NCBI GenBank assembly: GCA_942490775.1
Contig: CALNYL010000001.1
Span: forward strand, 186,001 to 250,000
Direction: 5' to 3'
Length of the DNA: 64,000 nucleotides
Source: UBA6489 sp942490775
Lineage (GTDB): Bacteria > Patescibacteriota > Gracilibacteria > BD1-5 > UBA6164
Below, in pieces: positions 50,853 to 61,633 of this stretch (the first letter of the stretch is position 1; every line of letters starts with the position of its first letter). The notes below the pieces were generated by a model. It ran no database searches and was not told the origin of the DNA. It saw nothing but the letters and a program-made list of their open reading frames with translations. Both the position numbers and the translations under genes were made by a program.

Positions 50853-52418
50853 ATGAAAAAAATCTTAGTCATTTTGCTTTTAATTTTATCTTGTTTCTCT
50901 GGGATATACACAGCAGAAGCAGTGAAATTAAATGTAATAACAAAAGAAGAACAACAAAGACTAGATAGGGAAGTAACCATAGAAGAAGCTTTTAACCTAT
51001 TTGGAAAACAATTTGAAGGCAAATTACTAGATACCTATGAATACATAGAACTAAAATTCAAAAACATAGAAGAAGGAAGCCAACTAGAAAAATCTATGAA
51101 AACACTAGTATACCTAGATAAAATAGAAAATGCAGAAGTAGATTTAGACTGGAACGAAAAAATTACACTATACAGATTTTATAAAATATCGTCAAAAATC
51201 TTTGACGAAGACTTTATATGAAGACAAGATATAGAAACCCTGAAAGCAAAAAATACAACAGTATGGCACCTAGAAAATCTAGAAGAAGCCCTTTGAAGAA
51301 CAACCCCAACAGATTTAGAAATATCTGACTGATGAGATGAAGAAATAGCAAGAAAGAAAAAAATCTTTACAGATGTATACACAACACTAACAGAAGAACA
51401 CTATGACAATGAAACCATAGAAGAAAGTAAAATGTTAGACTGAGCAATATCTTGATTAGCAGAATGAACATGAGACAAACACACAGTATATTTTCCACCA
51501 ATAGAAAGTAAAAACTTTAGTGACTCACTAAAATGAAGCTATGAATGAATATGAGCATATGTAGATATGGTAAAACCATGAGAATTCAAAATACTAAGCC
51601 CAATAAAATGATCACCATCAGAAAAAGCATGACTTAAATGATGAGACATCGTAATAAAAGTAGACTGAAAAGAAATAACAGAAAAAAACTCTTCCAGTGA
51701 AATCGTATCATGGATAAAAGGACCAGAATGAACAAAAGTAATACTAACAGTTGAAAGAGACTGAAAAATCCTAGAAATAGAAATAACAAGATGAAAAATA
51801 GTTTTAACAGATGTAGATTATAAACTAATAAACAGTAAAATATTCTATATAGAAATAAAAAACTTCTGAGAAAATGTTTCAAAAGAATTCAATACAGCCC
51901 TAGAAGAACTAAACAAAGAAAAAAGAGTAAAAAGAGTTATACTAGACCTAAGAAATAACGGTTGAGGTTATTTAAATGAAGTAGTAGCTATGCTATCTAA
52001 TTTTGTAGAAGAATGAAAACCCATAGCAGTTATAAAATACCAAACAGACTCTACTACATATACTTCATATGGATATGATATAGTAGATTTCTCTAACTAT
52101 GAATTAATTATTTTACAAAACTCTTGAACAGCATCAGCATCAGAAATACTAATTTGAACACTAAAAGACTATTATCCAGAACTAGTTATAATCTGAGAAA
52201 AATCCTACTGAAAAGGTTCAGTACAAACCCTAAGAACCTATACAGACGGTTCAGTATTAAAATACACCGTAGCAAAATGGTTTACATGATTAACTGAAAC
52301 ATGAATAGACTGAATATGAATAGAACCAACAATAGAACTAGAATTTGATCTTGAAAAGTACCAAGAAAAAGAAATAGACAACCAACTACAAAAAGCGATA
52401 AATTATAGAAAAAAATAA
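50853..52418 (+). CDS. S41-family carboxy-terminal processing protease
   Basis: 521 aa. Signal peptide MKKILVILLLILSCFSGIYTAEA (the Cys could also make it a lipoprotein), a helical pre-domain, then the S41 core: LAEGTGDKHTVYFPP, PDZ domain (SYEGIGAYVDM...AGLKGGDIVIKVDGKEI...VSWIKGPEGTKV), LDLRNNGGGYLNEVV, and the catalytic ILQNSGTASASEIL (Ser) with GEKSYGKGSVQT (Lys). Processes or degrades exported proteins. C-terminal end DYYPE...GIEPTIELE is standard. ATG 50853, after a terminator, so it has its own promoter. Confidence 0.9.
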
Positions 52419-52448
52419 AAATAATTGACTTTTATCCTATCATTCCTA

Positions 52449-52488
52449 ATCTAAAAACTAAGTTTTACTAAAAAACTTAGTTTTTTTT
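52449..52488. terminator. hairpin terminator
   Basis: aaaaactaagtttt and aaaacttagttttttt around acta; it also overlaps the end of the asparaginase remnant on the other strand. Confidence 0.85.
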
Positions 52489-52725
52489 ATTTTTTATAAA
52501 TTCATTTATATTTTTTTCATAAGTTTTGCTTATCTTTTCAGTAGTCTGATAGTATATTTCTATATTCCAGTTTTTTCTTACAATATCTACTGCCCCCTTT
52601 AGTATTGACATAAAGCTATTTGGTTCAGATTTTGTATTTTGAGAAACATTGCTTTTTGCTACATTACCTGCTATGGTTCCTCCTGTGAAAATTACAAGTA
52701 TTCTTTTCTGTGTGTATGTATTCAT
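52477..52725 (-). pseudogene. asparaginase N-terminal remnant
   Basis: 82 codons: MNTYTQKRILVIFTGGTIAGNVAKSNVSQNTKSEPNSF... then a short polar end. VIFTGGTIAG is the catalytic Thr motif of L-asparaginases, which normally run over 320 residues. Nothing else of the enzyme follows, and the stop lies inside the terminator of the opposite gene. A MITE copy begins 11 bases upstream of the ATG. Probably a deletion remnant. Confidence 0.7.
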
Positions 52726-52735
52726 AATTTCTAAT

Positions 52736-52852
52736 TATACTAGTCCTTCTTAGAAAATTGGAATTTAATAAAAAATACTTTTTACTTATTCATAGTCGTA
52801 AAGCCATTTACTAATAAGCTAATATTCCAAATTTTTAAATAGGCTTAGTATA
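52736..52852. mobile_element. MITE-like element, copy 2
   Basis: 117 bases, ends tatactagtcc and ggcttagtata, subterminal ttcttagaaaattggaattt and aaatttttaaatagg as in copy 1 (13000-13115). The interior differs (aaagccatttactaataag). Terminal repeats here have two mismatches. No coding capacity. Confidence 0.7.
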
Positions 52853-52924
52853 TATAATATTATAAGGTTTATTATTGATAATTAATTTAATATATAAAAA
52901 AACATTATTCTTTTATTTTAATCT

Positions 52925-52978
52925 AGTTTTAAAAATATTTTTATTTTATTTGATTTTAGCCTCAAATAAAATAAAATC
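52925..52978. other. AT hairpin upstream of murC
   Basis: attttattttatttga and tcaaataaaataaaat around ttttagcc, about 30 bases before the murC start. Could be a terminator of upstream transcription or a leader structure. Confidence 0.5.
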
Positions 52979-53005
52979 AAGTTAAGTAACTTTTATTTAA
53001 AACCT

Positions 53006-54487
53006 ATGAAAAACAAAATCTACATAATCTGAATCTGATGAATATGAATCTCTTGAATCGCAAGATATTATTTACAAAAATGATGGGAAGTCCATGGTAG
53101 CGATAAAGTTTGAAGTGAGCTTATAAAAAAATTAAAAGATGAATGAGCGGATATACTAATCTGAGAAGATTGAGATAGAATTTTGAGTATTTTCAAAAAC
53201 TCAAGTGCCGAACAAAATTTGTTAGTCTACACAGAAGCAGTACCAAAAACTCAAATTGAACTAAAAAAAGCTAGAGAACTATGAATAGAAACTCTAACCT
53301 ATCCAGAAGCTTTGGCATCTATCGCTAATAAAAAAAAGCTTATAACAATAGCCTGAACTCACTGAAAATCAACAACTTCTTCACTTGCAAGTCTTGTGCT
53401 AAAAAATTCTGAGTTTTGAGTTAGTTCTCTTGTGTGAACTGTTCTAAAAGAGTTTGATAATAAAAATACTTATTTTTCTGATAGTGAGTATTTTGTAATA
53501 GAAGCCTGTGAGTATAAGAGGTCATTTTTGAAATATAAACCCACTGTTGCCGTTATTGTAAATATTGATTTAGACCACCTAGATTATTATAAGGATTTAG
53601 AAGATTATGTTTCAGCTTATGAGCAATATATAAATAATGTGGTTCCTTGATGATTTGTTATAATAAATGCTGAAGATGAAAATTGTAAGAAACTAATCTG
53701 ATTAAGAAAAGATATAAGCTATATAAAAGTTTATGAAAAAATCTTTGTTCACAATAATACAGCATTTATGTTTCCTAATATAAAAATGAAAGTTCCTTGA
53801 AACCATATACTATTTGATGCAAAACTAGCATACATAGTAGGACATATGATTTGAATCTCTGATGAGAGTATATTAAAAACACTAAATAACTATTCATGAG
53901 TCTGGAGAAGAATGGAAATAGTATGAAAAACTAAAAATAATAATATATTGATGAGTGACTACTGACACCATCCAAGTGAAATAATCCCAACACTAAAAGC
54001 TATAAAAGGGAAGTATTGATATTGTAGAGACACGATTTATCGTGTCTCAAATAAAGAAAATACAGTTGGATGAGATGATGAGGACACAATAAATCTTGCC
54101 TCTACTAAAAAGAATAAAATTGGATGAGATAAGGAAGACACGATAAATCGTGTCTCTACTTGGAGTAAAAAATTATTAGTTATATTTCAACCACATCAAT
54201 ACAATAGAACTCTTGAATTATTAGAATGATTTAAGAATTGCTTCTCAGATGCAGACAAACTAATAATTCCAGATATTTATGAATCAAGAGATTCTGAAGA
54301 AGATAAACAAAAAATAAATCCTGAGAAATTAGTAGAGTATATAAATCATCCTGATAAACAAGACTGAAAAGGGCTTGAAAATACTCTAAAAATTATTCAA
54401 GATTATGATGAAAAAAATCCTGATTCTAGTGTAATTTTACTACTATGAGCATGAAATGTAGATGATTTGAGAAAGAGAATAATTTAG
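53006..54487 (+). CDS. murC: UDP-N-acetylmuramate-L-alanine ligase, with triple in-frame palindromic insert
   Basis: 493 aa. First amino-acid addition in peptidoglycan synthesis. IYIIGIGGIGISGIARYYL...VHGSD is the UDP-binding start; TIAGTHGKSTTSSL the ATP loop (glycines by TGA); VIVNIDLDHLDYY; MSDYGHHPSEIIPTLKAIK the third-domain motif; FQPHQYNRTLELLEGF; LLLGAGNVDDL near the end. Between GKYGY and KKLLVIFQPHQYNR about 48 extra residues carry three tandem units (RDTIYRVSN, EDTINLAST, EDTINRVST) from family-B palindromes. MurC alone implies a peptidoglycan pathway. Confidence 0.92.
54018..54172. repeat. three tandem family-B units inside murC
   Basis: gagacacgatttatcgtgtctc (about 54025-54046), gaggacacaataaatcttgcctctact (54080-54106, degenerate) and gaagacacgataaatcgtgtctctact (54144-54170). 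Spacers contain ttggatgagatga twice, so the unit was duplicated with its flank. Confidence 0.85.
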
Positions 54488-54517
54488 TAGTGACAGGTTT
54501 TAAACCTGTCACTACTA
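54486..54517. repeat. family-C perfect palindrome after murC
   Basis: agtagtgacaggtttt and aaacctgtcactact, a 15-bp perfect stem starting at the murC stop codon; could act as terminator for both convergent genes. Confidence 0.8.
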
Positions 54518-54545
54518 AATTTAAAACCTATTCACTACATTTTTT

Positions 54546-56177
54546 TTATATCTTCCCAATAAAATTTCTTTCTTTTATCCCAGTCTTTCAAATCAAAGCT
54601 ATAAACATCCTACTTATAAACATAACAGAAAACAAACTAACAACTATTCACAAACCTAACATCAAACCAAATCACTTTATCATATTTATTCAGAAAATAA
54701 ATAATATAAGGGAAATAATAAGACCAGTAACATTTGAATCCCAGATAGCAGACCATGATTTAGCAAATCAAACCTTTATAGACTTATTCATCGGATTTTT
54801 TCTTCTAAGCTCATCTTTTATCCTCTCAAATATCAATATATTTGCATCTATTGCCATACCAATTGACAGTACAAGTCATGCAATAGAAGCCAAAGTCAAA
54901 GTTATTCACAATAACTTTATTATAAATAAAACCAAAGCAATATATATAATTAAAGCCAATCCAGCTATTAATCCAGATATTCTATATACATAAAACAAAA
55001 ATACTAAAATCATCACAAAACCAACAACTCAAGCAATTATTAATTGAAGTAAAGAATCTTTTCAAAGTCTAGAATCTATAGTTCTCTCCGAAGTTAAATA
55101 TATAGGAGCAGGAACAACTCAAGTATTTATATTTTGAGCTAATTCATTAGCCTCTTCTGGTGTATATCTTCATGTTATTCTAGCAGTTCAGTTTAAAATA
55201 GGTTCATTTACATTAGGAGAAGTTAAATTTTCTCATCAAACAAATATAGCAATTCTTCTACCAACTAACCTTTTAGTCAATTCGCCAAAAATTTCAGCTC
55301 ATTCATCGTTAAAAGTAAGAGTTATATTAGGCTGAAAAGCTTGGTCATATTGTACAGATGACTTTATGAAATATTGATCATTTAGTATCCTTCATTTTGA
55401 ATCCATCGCAGGTTTCCAGTTAGAAGGTCTTTTGGTTAAAAATAAATACTTATAACTATTTATTTCAGAGTCAAAAGAAGTTATTAAAAATCCCTCGCCA
55501 TTTACCTTATCTGTTACTTCAATAACATTCTCACTTATCTTATCAGTTTTAATCGAATCTAATGCTCAAGTAGAAAAAGAAAACACACTTTCTAAGTCTC
55601 AGGTTTCTCATAAAAACACATTTTCATTATTATCTTTATATTTTTGAGCTTCTACCATAAAATCATATTCACTATTTTTCGCTTCCTGCAGAAAAGCATT
55701 TGCTAATGATTCTCTATTTTTTAAATCCTCTTCTGTAATTTGAGTTCTTTCTTCTTTAAATTCTATTTTTACAACTTTTCATATAGCCTTTTTTGCTCTT
55801 TCAATATTTTCATTATTTTCCATAGAATCATTTCACTTTAGTGGAATTTGAACTATTATATGTTTTTCTCAAGCATAAGAAGCACTTGTTATTATAGAAT
55901 CATTTATTTTTAAACTACCAATTCTTTTTTCTATGATAGACTTTAATCACTCTATAATTGATTCCTCTCTATTTGAATCATACTCTTTTTCTTTTTTAAG
56001 CTGACTTAGATCGACTTTATAGTCTAATTCTATTCATCATTGCAGGTCAAGTCATAACTTATAATCCTGTCCTGAAAATGGTATTTCTATACCATATTTA
56101 TGCCATGGAAATACATAAGAAAATAAAAATAATCAGAAAACTACAACTAAAAACAATTTGAATGCTAGATTTTTCAT
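54546..56177 (-). CDS. secD: protein translocase subunit SecD
   Basis: 543 aa. N-terminal membrane anchor, then GLDLQGGIELDYKV (SecD signature), a long outer domain with FIKSSVQYDQAFQPNITLTFNDEGAEIFGELTKR, ARITGGYTPEEANELAQNINTGVVPAPI, and five C-terminal membrane segments with LGITLTLASIAGLVLSIGMAIDANILIFERIKDELR. Uses proton motive force to assist late steps of export. SecF is not fused and not next to it in this window. ATG 56177. Confidence 0.92.
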
Positions 56178-56207
56178 TTTTTTTAAGGTTAAAGTTAAAA
56201 TATTAAA

Positions 56208-56305
56208 ACCTCACCGCTGAATTTCCTCTCCTTATAAGAGAGGAGGGAGATATTTTTTTTTCTCTTTCACCTATAAGAGGAAAAAAATCAAGATAGAGGT
56301 TTATT
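56208..56305. repeat. two family-A palindromes
   Basis: ctgaatttcctctccttataagagaggaggg and tctctttcacctataagaggaaaaaaatcaagatagagg, arranged like the pair at 18938-19075, so possibly one compound unit. Confidence 0.7.
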
Positions 56306-56352
56306 TAAATTTGGCTAGAATATAAGGCTTTTTTTTAAAAAGTAAAATTTTT

Positions 56353-57387
56353 TTACTTCTTTTCTGCCAATTGCCCACAAGCAGCATCTATATCATCTCA
56401 CATAGTTGCTCTTATTGTAGAAACCACTCCATAAGAAATTAAAATCTTTTGAAACTTCTCTATTATAAATTTAGGAGTAGTTAACATCTGTTCTCATTTT
56501 ATATTTTCTCAAGGATTATAGGGGATAAAGTTAACATGAGCTAATTTTCACTTTAAAAGATTTCATAATTCATGAGCAAGTCTTATATCATCATTTACAC
56601 CATTTATCATTATATATTCATAAAAAATTCTCTTATTAGTTTTATCCACATAGTTATCTAATGAATTCATAAGCTCTTCTAAGTTATACTTTTTAGAAAC
56701 GGGCATTATCTTCTGTCTTATATCATCATTTGGAGCATGTAAACTTATAGCCAGTGAAGTCTGAGGAAAATCCTGAGTAAATTTCTCTATTCAAGGAACT
56801 ATTCAGCAAGTAGAAATAGTTATTCTCCTATTTGCTAAATTTAGCTTTTTTTGTCATGTAATTATTTCTATTGATTTTTTTACATTATCATAGTTTAAAA
56901 AAGGCTCTCACATACCCATATACACAACATTCCTAAGGTTATCTCATTCATTTTTAAGAAGCTCAGAAGCATAGTAAACCTGCTCTACTATTTCATAAAA
57001 ATCTAAGTTTCTCTTCAGTCACAGTTTTCAAGTAGCACAAAAATTACATCACATAGGACATCAAACTTGGCAAGAAACACATAAAGTAACCCTTCAAGTA
57101 AGATGCCTCATAATAACAGACTCTATAAACTCATTTTCTTTTGTTTTAAATAGAATCTTTGTAGTTTGACCATTCTTCGAGGTCTTTTGAATTTCCACTT
57201 TTAGCGATTCATAAAAGCAATTATCTTTTAATAATTTTCTTAAGTCCTTTGTAATAGTTTGTATATCATCAAAATCAGACACAAAATTTTTATAGACAGC
57301 ATTTTCTAACTGATTATATCTAAAAGGCTGGATTTTATTTTCCTTTAATAACTCTTTTATTTTTTCTTCATCATGAATTGAAAACAT
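56353..57387 (-). CDS. rlmN: 23S rRNA (adenine-C2) methyltransferase RlmN
   Basis: 344 aa. Dual-specificity rRNA/tRNA A2 methylase. MFSIHDEEKIKELLKENKIQPFRYNQLENAVYK; VTLCVSCQVGCPMGCNFCATGKLGLKRNLDFYEIVEQV with the radical SAM CxxxCxxC; NVVYMGMGEPFLNYDNV; ANRRITISTCGIVPGI; LAISLHAPNDDIRQKIMPVSK; YIMINGVNDD; VNFIPYNP; STIRATMGDDIDAACGQLAEK with the catalytic Cys. Complete. ATG 57387. Confidence 0.95.
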
Positions 57388-57425
57388 ATATTTTATAATT
57401 ACAAACTAAATTAAGATAAAAAACT

Positions 57426-57453
57426 TTGAACTATTTGTTATTTATGATATCAT
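57426..57453 (+). promoter_or_regulatory. promoter of the pseudopilin gene
   Basis: ttgaac (57426-57431), 16 bases, tatcat (57448-57453), 33 bases before the ATG at 57486. Confidence 0.5.
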
Positions 57454-57485
57454 TATACAAAAATAATAATAAATATATATAAAAA

Positions 57486-58127
57486 ATGAAAAAATCAAGT
57501 TCAGGAACATCTATAATAGAAGTTATGGTAGTACTTGTAGTTATAACCTCTAGTATAATTTGAGCATTTAAAATATTTGTAGTATCTACCCAGCTATCAA
57601 CATCTACTAAAAATAGAATACAAGCTATACAGATAGCGAGAGAGGGGATAGAGGCTTTTACTAATATAAGGGATACTAATTGGATACTTTTTAGTGCAGA
57701 TTATGAGAATTGTTGGAATACATTAAATTATGATCAGAGTTGTATATGAGATAATTTATGAACATCCACATATATAGAAGATTGAAAAAGTTATATAGTC
57801 TATCAAGCAGTAGATAATAGATGGAACTTAGAATTGAAACCAACAGGTAATTATTCAGCCCCAGAATACAGAGATTCTTTTAAAATTTACCTAGATTCAA
57901 CTAATTCACTATACACTCAAAACTCAGCATCTTGAACTGAACTTCTTCCTATTTATACTAGAGAACTTATTGTAAACTACATTGATACAAATTGATGATG
58001 AATAGACTCAAATGATGAAAAAATAAGATTAACAAGTCTAGTACAATGGGCAGATTCATCTACATCAAGACCTTATAAAGTTGAATTAGAAACTATTATT
58101 TCTAATCGGAAGAATAAAAAATATTAG
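57486..58127 (+). CDS. type IV pilin-like protein
   Basis: 213 aa. The start MKKSSSGTSIIEVMVVLVVITSSIIGAFKIFVVSTQLS has a short basic leader, a Gly at the cleavage position, Glu at mature position +6 instead of the usual +5, and a long hydrophobic helix, as in class III-type signal peptides of pilins and pseudopilins. RIQAIQIAREGIEAFTNIRDTNWILFS is typical of PilV/GspI-like minor pilins. A polar globular tail follows. It probably belongs with pilT to a pilus or competence machine. Confidence 0.8.
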
Positions 58128-58141
58128 AGGTTTTTATATTT

Positions 58142-58207
58142 TTAGGGCAGACACACAGGTCTGCCCCTACATTGCATTTGTAGGGGCGAACCTATGTGTT
58201 CGCCCTA
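58142..58207. repeat. two family-D GC-rich hairpins
   Basis: agggcagacacacaggtctgcccctac and gtaggggcgaacctatgtgttcgcccta. Each is a 9-10 bp stem and they share a gtagggg/cccctac pair, so the whole 65 bases can also fold as one. They lie between convergent genes. Confidence 0.8.
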
Positions 58208-58221
58208 AGTTTTGAATTTTC

Positions 58222-59661
58222 CTATTTATTAAACCGACTCATATAATAAGTATTAGAAGAACTCCAAACCCACCGAGACTCTATTCAATTTTCCTTTGCT
58301 CATTTCACTTGATCTCTAAACCTTGTTTTATTATAAGGAACATACCCCTTGCACCGAGTACATGAAAAACCCTGAAACCAAGGTCTAATTTTAGTTTTTG
58401 GGATTTCACTGAGAGAGCTAATATCTCTCTCAGCATCAAAAGCTTCTTTTATTTTCACTTTCCTATTTTCTAATTTAGCATTTTCTATCTCTATATTTAG
58501 TTCATCAATTCTTTTATCAGAATAAGAAAGTGCAGTTTTTATTATAGTATAAGGATCATTATCAGGATATTTTATTCAAAAACTACCTTCTCAGTAGTGA
58601 GAAGGGTAAACCATAGGTCATACATAGTCAAAATAAAGTAAAAAAGATTCTAAATTCTGTCAAATAACAAATAAATCACTAGAAGTCACCAGTCAAAACA
58701 CATCAGCCGATAAAACTATTTTTGGAAATTCAGTTTTTAAACTAGAAGTTATATAGTTTGAAAACTTATCAAGTACCATAATTTTTCACCGTGTTGAGTT
58801 CTGTGACTCTATTTCTTTTGCAAATGGATAGTAAGTTTTACTTATTACTCAATCAGAAGGAAATCTCACATAATCATAATTTATTTCATCAAATCATAGG
58901 TCATAAGCAGCTCTAGAAATATTTATATTATAATCCCAAACTTCCTTAGAATATGGATCCATATATTTATTTCAAGCATAATCTGTCCATACAGTTTTTT
59001 TATCTGTTGACCATTTTATAGCTAAGTCAGGTCTATTTTCAGCTAGCAGTTTATCTTTAAATACAACTATTCTTCATATTACATAAATATCATTATCATG
59101 AAGTTTTTCTATGACTTTTTTTATATCTTTTATTTTATTATTACTAGTTGGCTTTATTTTATCAAACTTATAATTAGACATATCAAAAGCTACATATCAG
59201 TCTACTTCTTTTATATCTATTGTTACAGAATTTATTTCTGAGTTTTTTACAAAATTTATCAGTTCATCAGTTTTTTTATCGCTTCATGCTGAATAGCTTG
59301 TATAGTAAAGAGATCTTACATTTTCAGGAGTTTTTACATGATTTTTATTTTCAGGTAATTCTTTTTCTATTTTTGAATTAAAATAACTAAGTACAAGTTT
59401 TAGCTCTTGCACTTTTTCAGAATTAAACTGCTTTGAATTTTCCATAATAAGTTCTATTTTTTTACTTAATCTTCTAAGTCTTTGGGTATCATCTTTTATA
59501 TATTCAACCATTTCATCTATCCTTTCTATAAGTCTCTCTCATCTTTCAATTTTTAGAAGTTCTTCTTTTATAGCTCTCGTATTATTCATCTGGTTTATTG
59601 CACTTACTCATAAAAAGATGCTTACTGCTAAGATAAAAAATAAAATCTTTAGTTTGTTCAT
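58222..59661 (-). CDS. DUF4015/glycosyl-hydrolase-like secreted protein
   Basis: 479 aa. N-terminal membrane anchor or signal (MNKLKILFFILAVSIFLGVSA), coiled coil (25-115), then a TIM-barrel-like domain: VRSLYYTSYSAGSDKKTDELI, SVTIDIKEVDGYVAFD, VIGRIVVFKDKLLAENRPDLAI, WTDYAGNKYMDPYSKEVWDYNINISRAAYDLGFDEINYDYVRFPSDG, SADVFGLV, DYVGPMVYPSHY, IRPWFQGF. This order fits PF13200 (putative glycosyl hydrolase, DUF4015), likely acting on the cell envelope. Several CGG codons occur; two near the C-terminus fall where W is expected. ATG 59661. Confidence 0.8.
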
Positions 59662-59687
59662 ATGGAAAAGGGGTTAAAAAAATAAAT

Positions 59688-59717
59688 AAAAACAAGTCTT
59701 GTAGACTTGTTTTTATT
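59688..59717. terminator. hairpin terminator-like
   Basis: aaaaacaagtct and agacttgttttt around tgt; it lies just upstream of the DUF4015 gene on its strand, so it would end incoming minus-strand transcripts. Confidence 0.7.
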
Positions 59718-59831
59718 TTAGGAAAATAATAGGAAGAGTCAAAAGGGTTTTGAATTTTATAAAGGTGATGTGTTTGTAAAAAGATTTGTGTAATTTTTGT
59801 TAGTTGTTATTATTATTTTGAGCTATTGTTA

Positions 59832-59882
59832 ATCCCTCATCACTTGAATTCTCTTCTCCTTTGGAGTAGAAGAGAGGCTACA
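59832..59882. repeat. family-A palindrome, inverted orientation
   Basis: ctcatcacttgaattctcttctcctttggagtagaagagaggctac; the attcaag part lies left of the stem. Confidence 0.65.
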
Positions 59883-59935
59883 AAAAGGTTTTATACAAGA
59901 ATATGTTATAAACTATCTATTAAAATAATATAATT

Positions 59936-60721
59936 ATGAGAAAAAAAATAGTAAAAAAAATTAAAAAGTTAAAAGAGTTTTTTCCATTGGATGAAACTAT
60001 GTCAAAGTCTATTAAGGATTTTTTAGATTTGAAGTATAATTATAATACAAATGCTATAGAGTGAACTACTTTTACAGAGCAGGAAACTAGTTTTGTTTTG
60101 AAGTGACAGACGGTGGAAAAGCATAGTTTGATAGAACATTTTGAGGTGGTAAACCATAAAAAGGCTTTTGACTATGTTTTTGAAATTAGTGAGGGTTTTT
60201 CTGATTGTAAAAAGGATTTTTTAGAGATTTTTAATGAAGAGATTTTATTGAAAATCCACAGTTTTTTACTCAGAAATATAAATGATGATTTTGCTGGTAG
60301 GTATAGAAATCAGAATGTAAGAATTTCTTTTTCTAGGACTGTGTTGCCTAGGTATGAGAAAGTTCAAAAATTAATGTGAGAGTTTTTTGATAAATATTCT
60401 AAGCTTTATAGTGAGTTTGATTTGTCTGACTATGACAGGGTTTTAGAATTCTGATATATGCTTCATCTTGATTTTGTGAAGATTCATCCTTTTGTAGACT
60501 GAAATGGTAGAACAGCTAGGCTTTTACAAAATTTGTGGTTTCTTTTTGCTTTGAATAATTTGAATATTGTTTATTTTAAGAATAGGAGGGAATATATAGA
60601 GACAATAGAAAACTCAGATAGGGATTTGGATGGGTATTTTGAATTTATGGATTCTAATTTTTTGGAGTTTAAGGAGGAAGAGGGAGAGATTTTGGAGGAG
60701 AGGATTATTTTTAGGTATTAA
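59936..60721 (+). CDS. Fic-domain protein
   Basis: 261 aa. NAIEGTTFT (about 37-45) matches the NSNAIEGN(T) region of stand-alone Fic proteins. HSLIEHFEVVNHKKAFDYV follows, then RYRNQNVRIS, and the catalytic loop HPFVDGNGRTARLLQNLWF at about 185-203 (HPFxxGNGRxxR complete; one Gly by TGA). Such enzymes transfer AMP or other nucleotides to proteins. No obvious antitoxin gene adjoins. ATG 59936; a terminator hairpin follows the stop. Confidence 0.9.
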
Positions 60722-60735
60722 GGAAGGGGGAAAGC

Positions 60736-60768
60736 AAAAACAAGTCCGTTAGGACTTGTTTTTTTAGT
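60736..60768. terminator. hairpin terminator
   Basis: aaaaacaagtcc and ggacttgttttttt around gtta, shared by the convergent fic and coiled-coil genes. Confidence 0.9.
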
Positions 60769-60802
60769 TTTTTATGTGGTTTACCCTCGTTTTAATTCTT
60801 TT

Positions 60803-61483
60803 CTAAACATTATTTATAACACTTTCTTCATTTCAATCTTGTTTTTCATCATCTCAAGGTTTTTCTCTATAAATAGGTACAATACTTTCTTGATTTCAAG
60901 GCTTTTCTTCTCAATCTCAAGATTGTTTATTATCAATAGTTTTTTCTTTGATTCATATTTCTTCTTTGATTTTTTTTAAAAGTATATCTATTGCTAAAAG
61001 GCTTTCTTTATTCACTTTGTCTTTTGTGTTTAAAACAAAGATTTTTTTAATTTCTTCTAAAAGTTCATCCATTAATCATAAAGCATTTTGAAGACTTTTT
61101 TCTAATTCCATAATTCAATTTGATTCTTGAATTACCTTACCTTTATTCATAGATTTAAGTAAATTATTTAGTTCAAGTAATTTATTTATCTTTTCTTCTG
61201 TTTTCTTTAGCTTAGAAAGGCTTTTGTGTATTTTTATTTCACCTTTATTTGATGTTATTAAATATTTTACTAAATTTTTCCAATCTTCAAAATGTTTAAA
61301 AAAATCTTCACGTATGTTTTTTATTGCTTCCTTTTCTTCTTCTAACCTTAAAATAATTTCTTTCATTTCTCTATCTCCCATTATTCCCTTAACAATATCT
61401 TTTATAGGATTTACTCTTTTTGCTAACCAGTTTGGCATATTATCCATTATTGTTTCTTCCTCACTTGTTTGTTCTAGTGACAT
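60803..61483 (-). CDS. 226-aa coiled-coil protein of unknown function
   Basis: ATG 61483 (MSLEQTSEEETIMDNMPNWLAKRVNPIKDIVKGIMG) through TGA codons to TAG 60803-60805. Standard code would split it at 61115. Mostly Lys/Glu-rich helix, then a Gly/Gln/Glu-rich tail (KQSGDGEEKPGNQESIVPIYREKPGDDEKQDGNEES). No membrane segment. Function unknown. Confidence 0.65.
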
Positions 61484-61633
61484 AATAAATTTATTTAATA
61501 ATTAAAATATGAAATCATTTATAATTTAATATCTTAATTTGTCAACTCTTTTTCAAAAAAACTTTTCACATTTCTTAAAAAACTATAAAATAGAATAAGT
61601 ATAACTTTACTTACCTTTAATACTTTTAAGAAT

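Noticed and set aside
54490..54993. Plus-strand 167-aa frame with hydrophobic stretches
   Set aside because: Antisense to secD, whose motifs on the minus strand are unmistakable.
58142..58207. Integron attC-like site
   Set aside because: No integrase, no cassette structure, and the hairpins match the dispersed repeat families.
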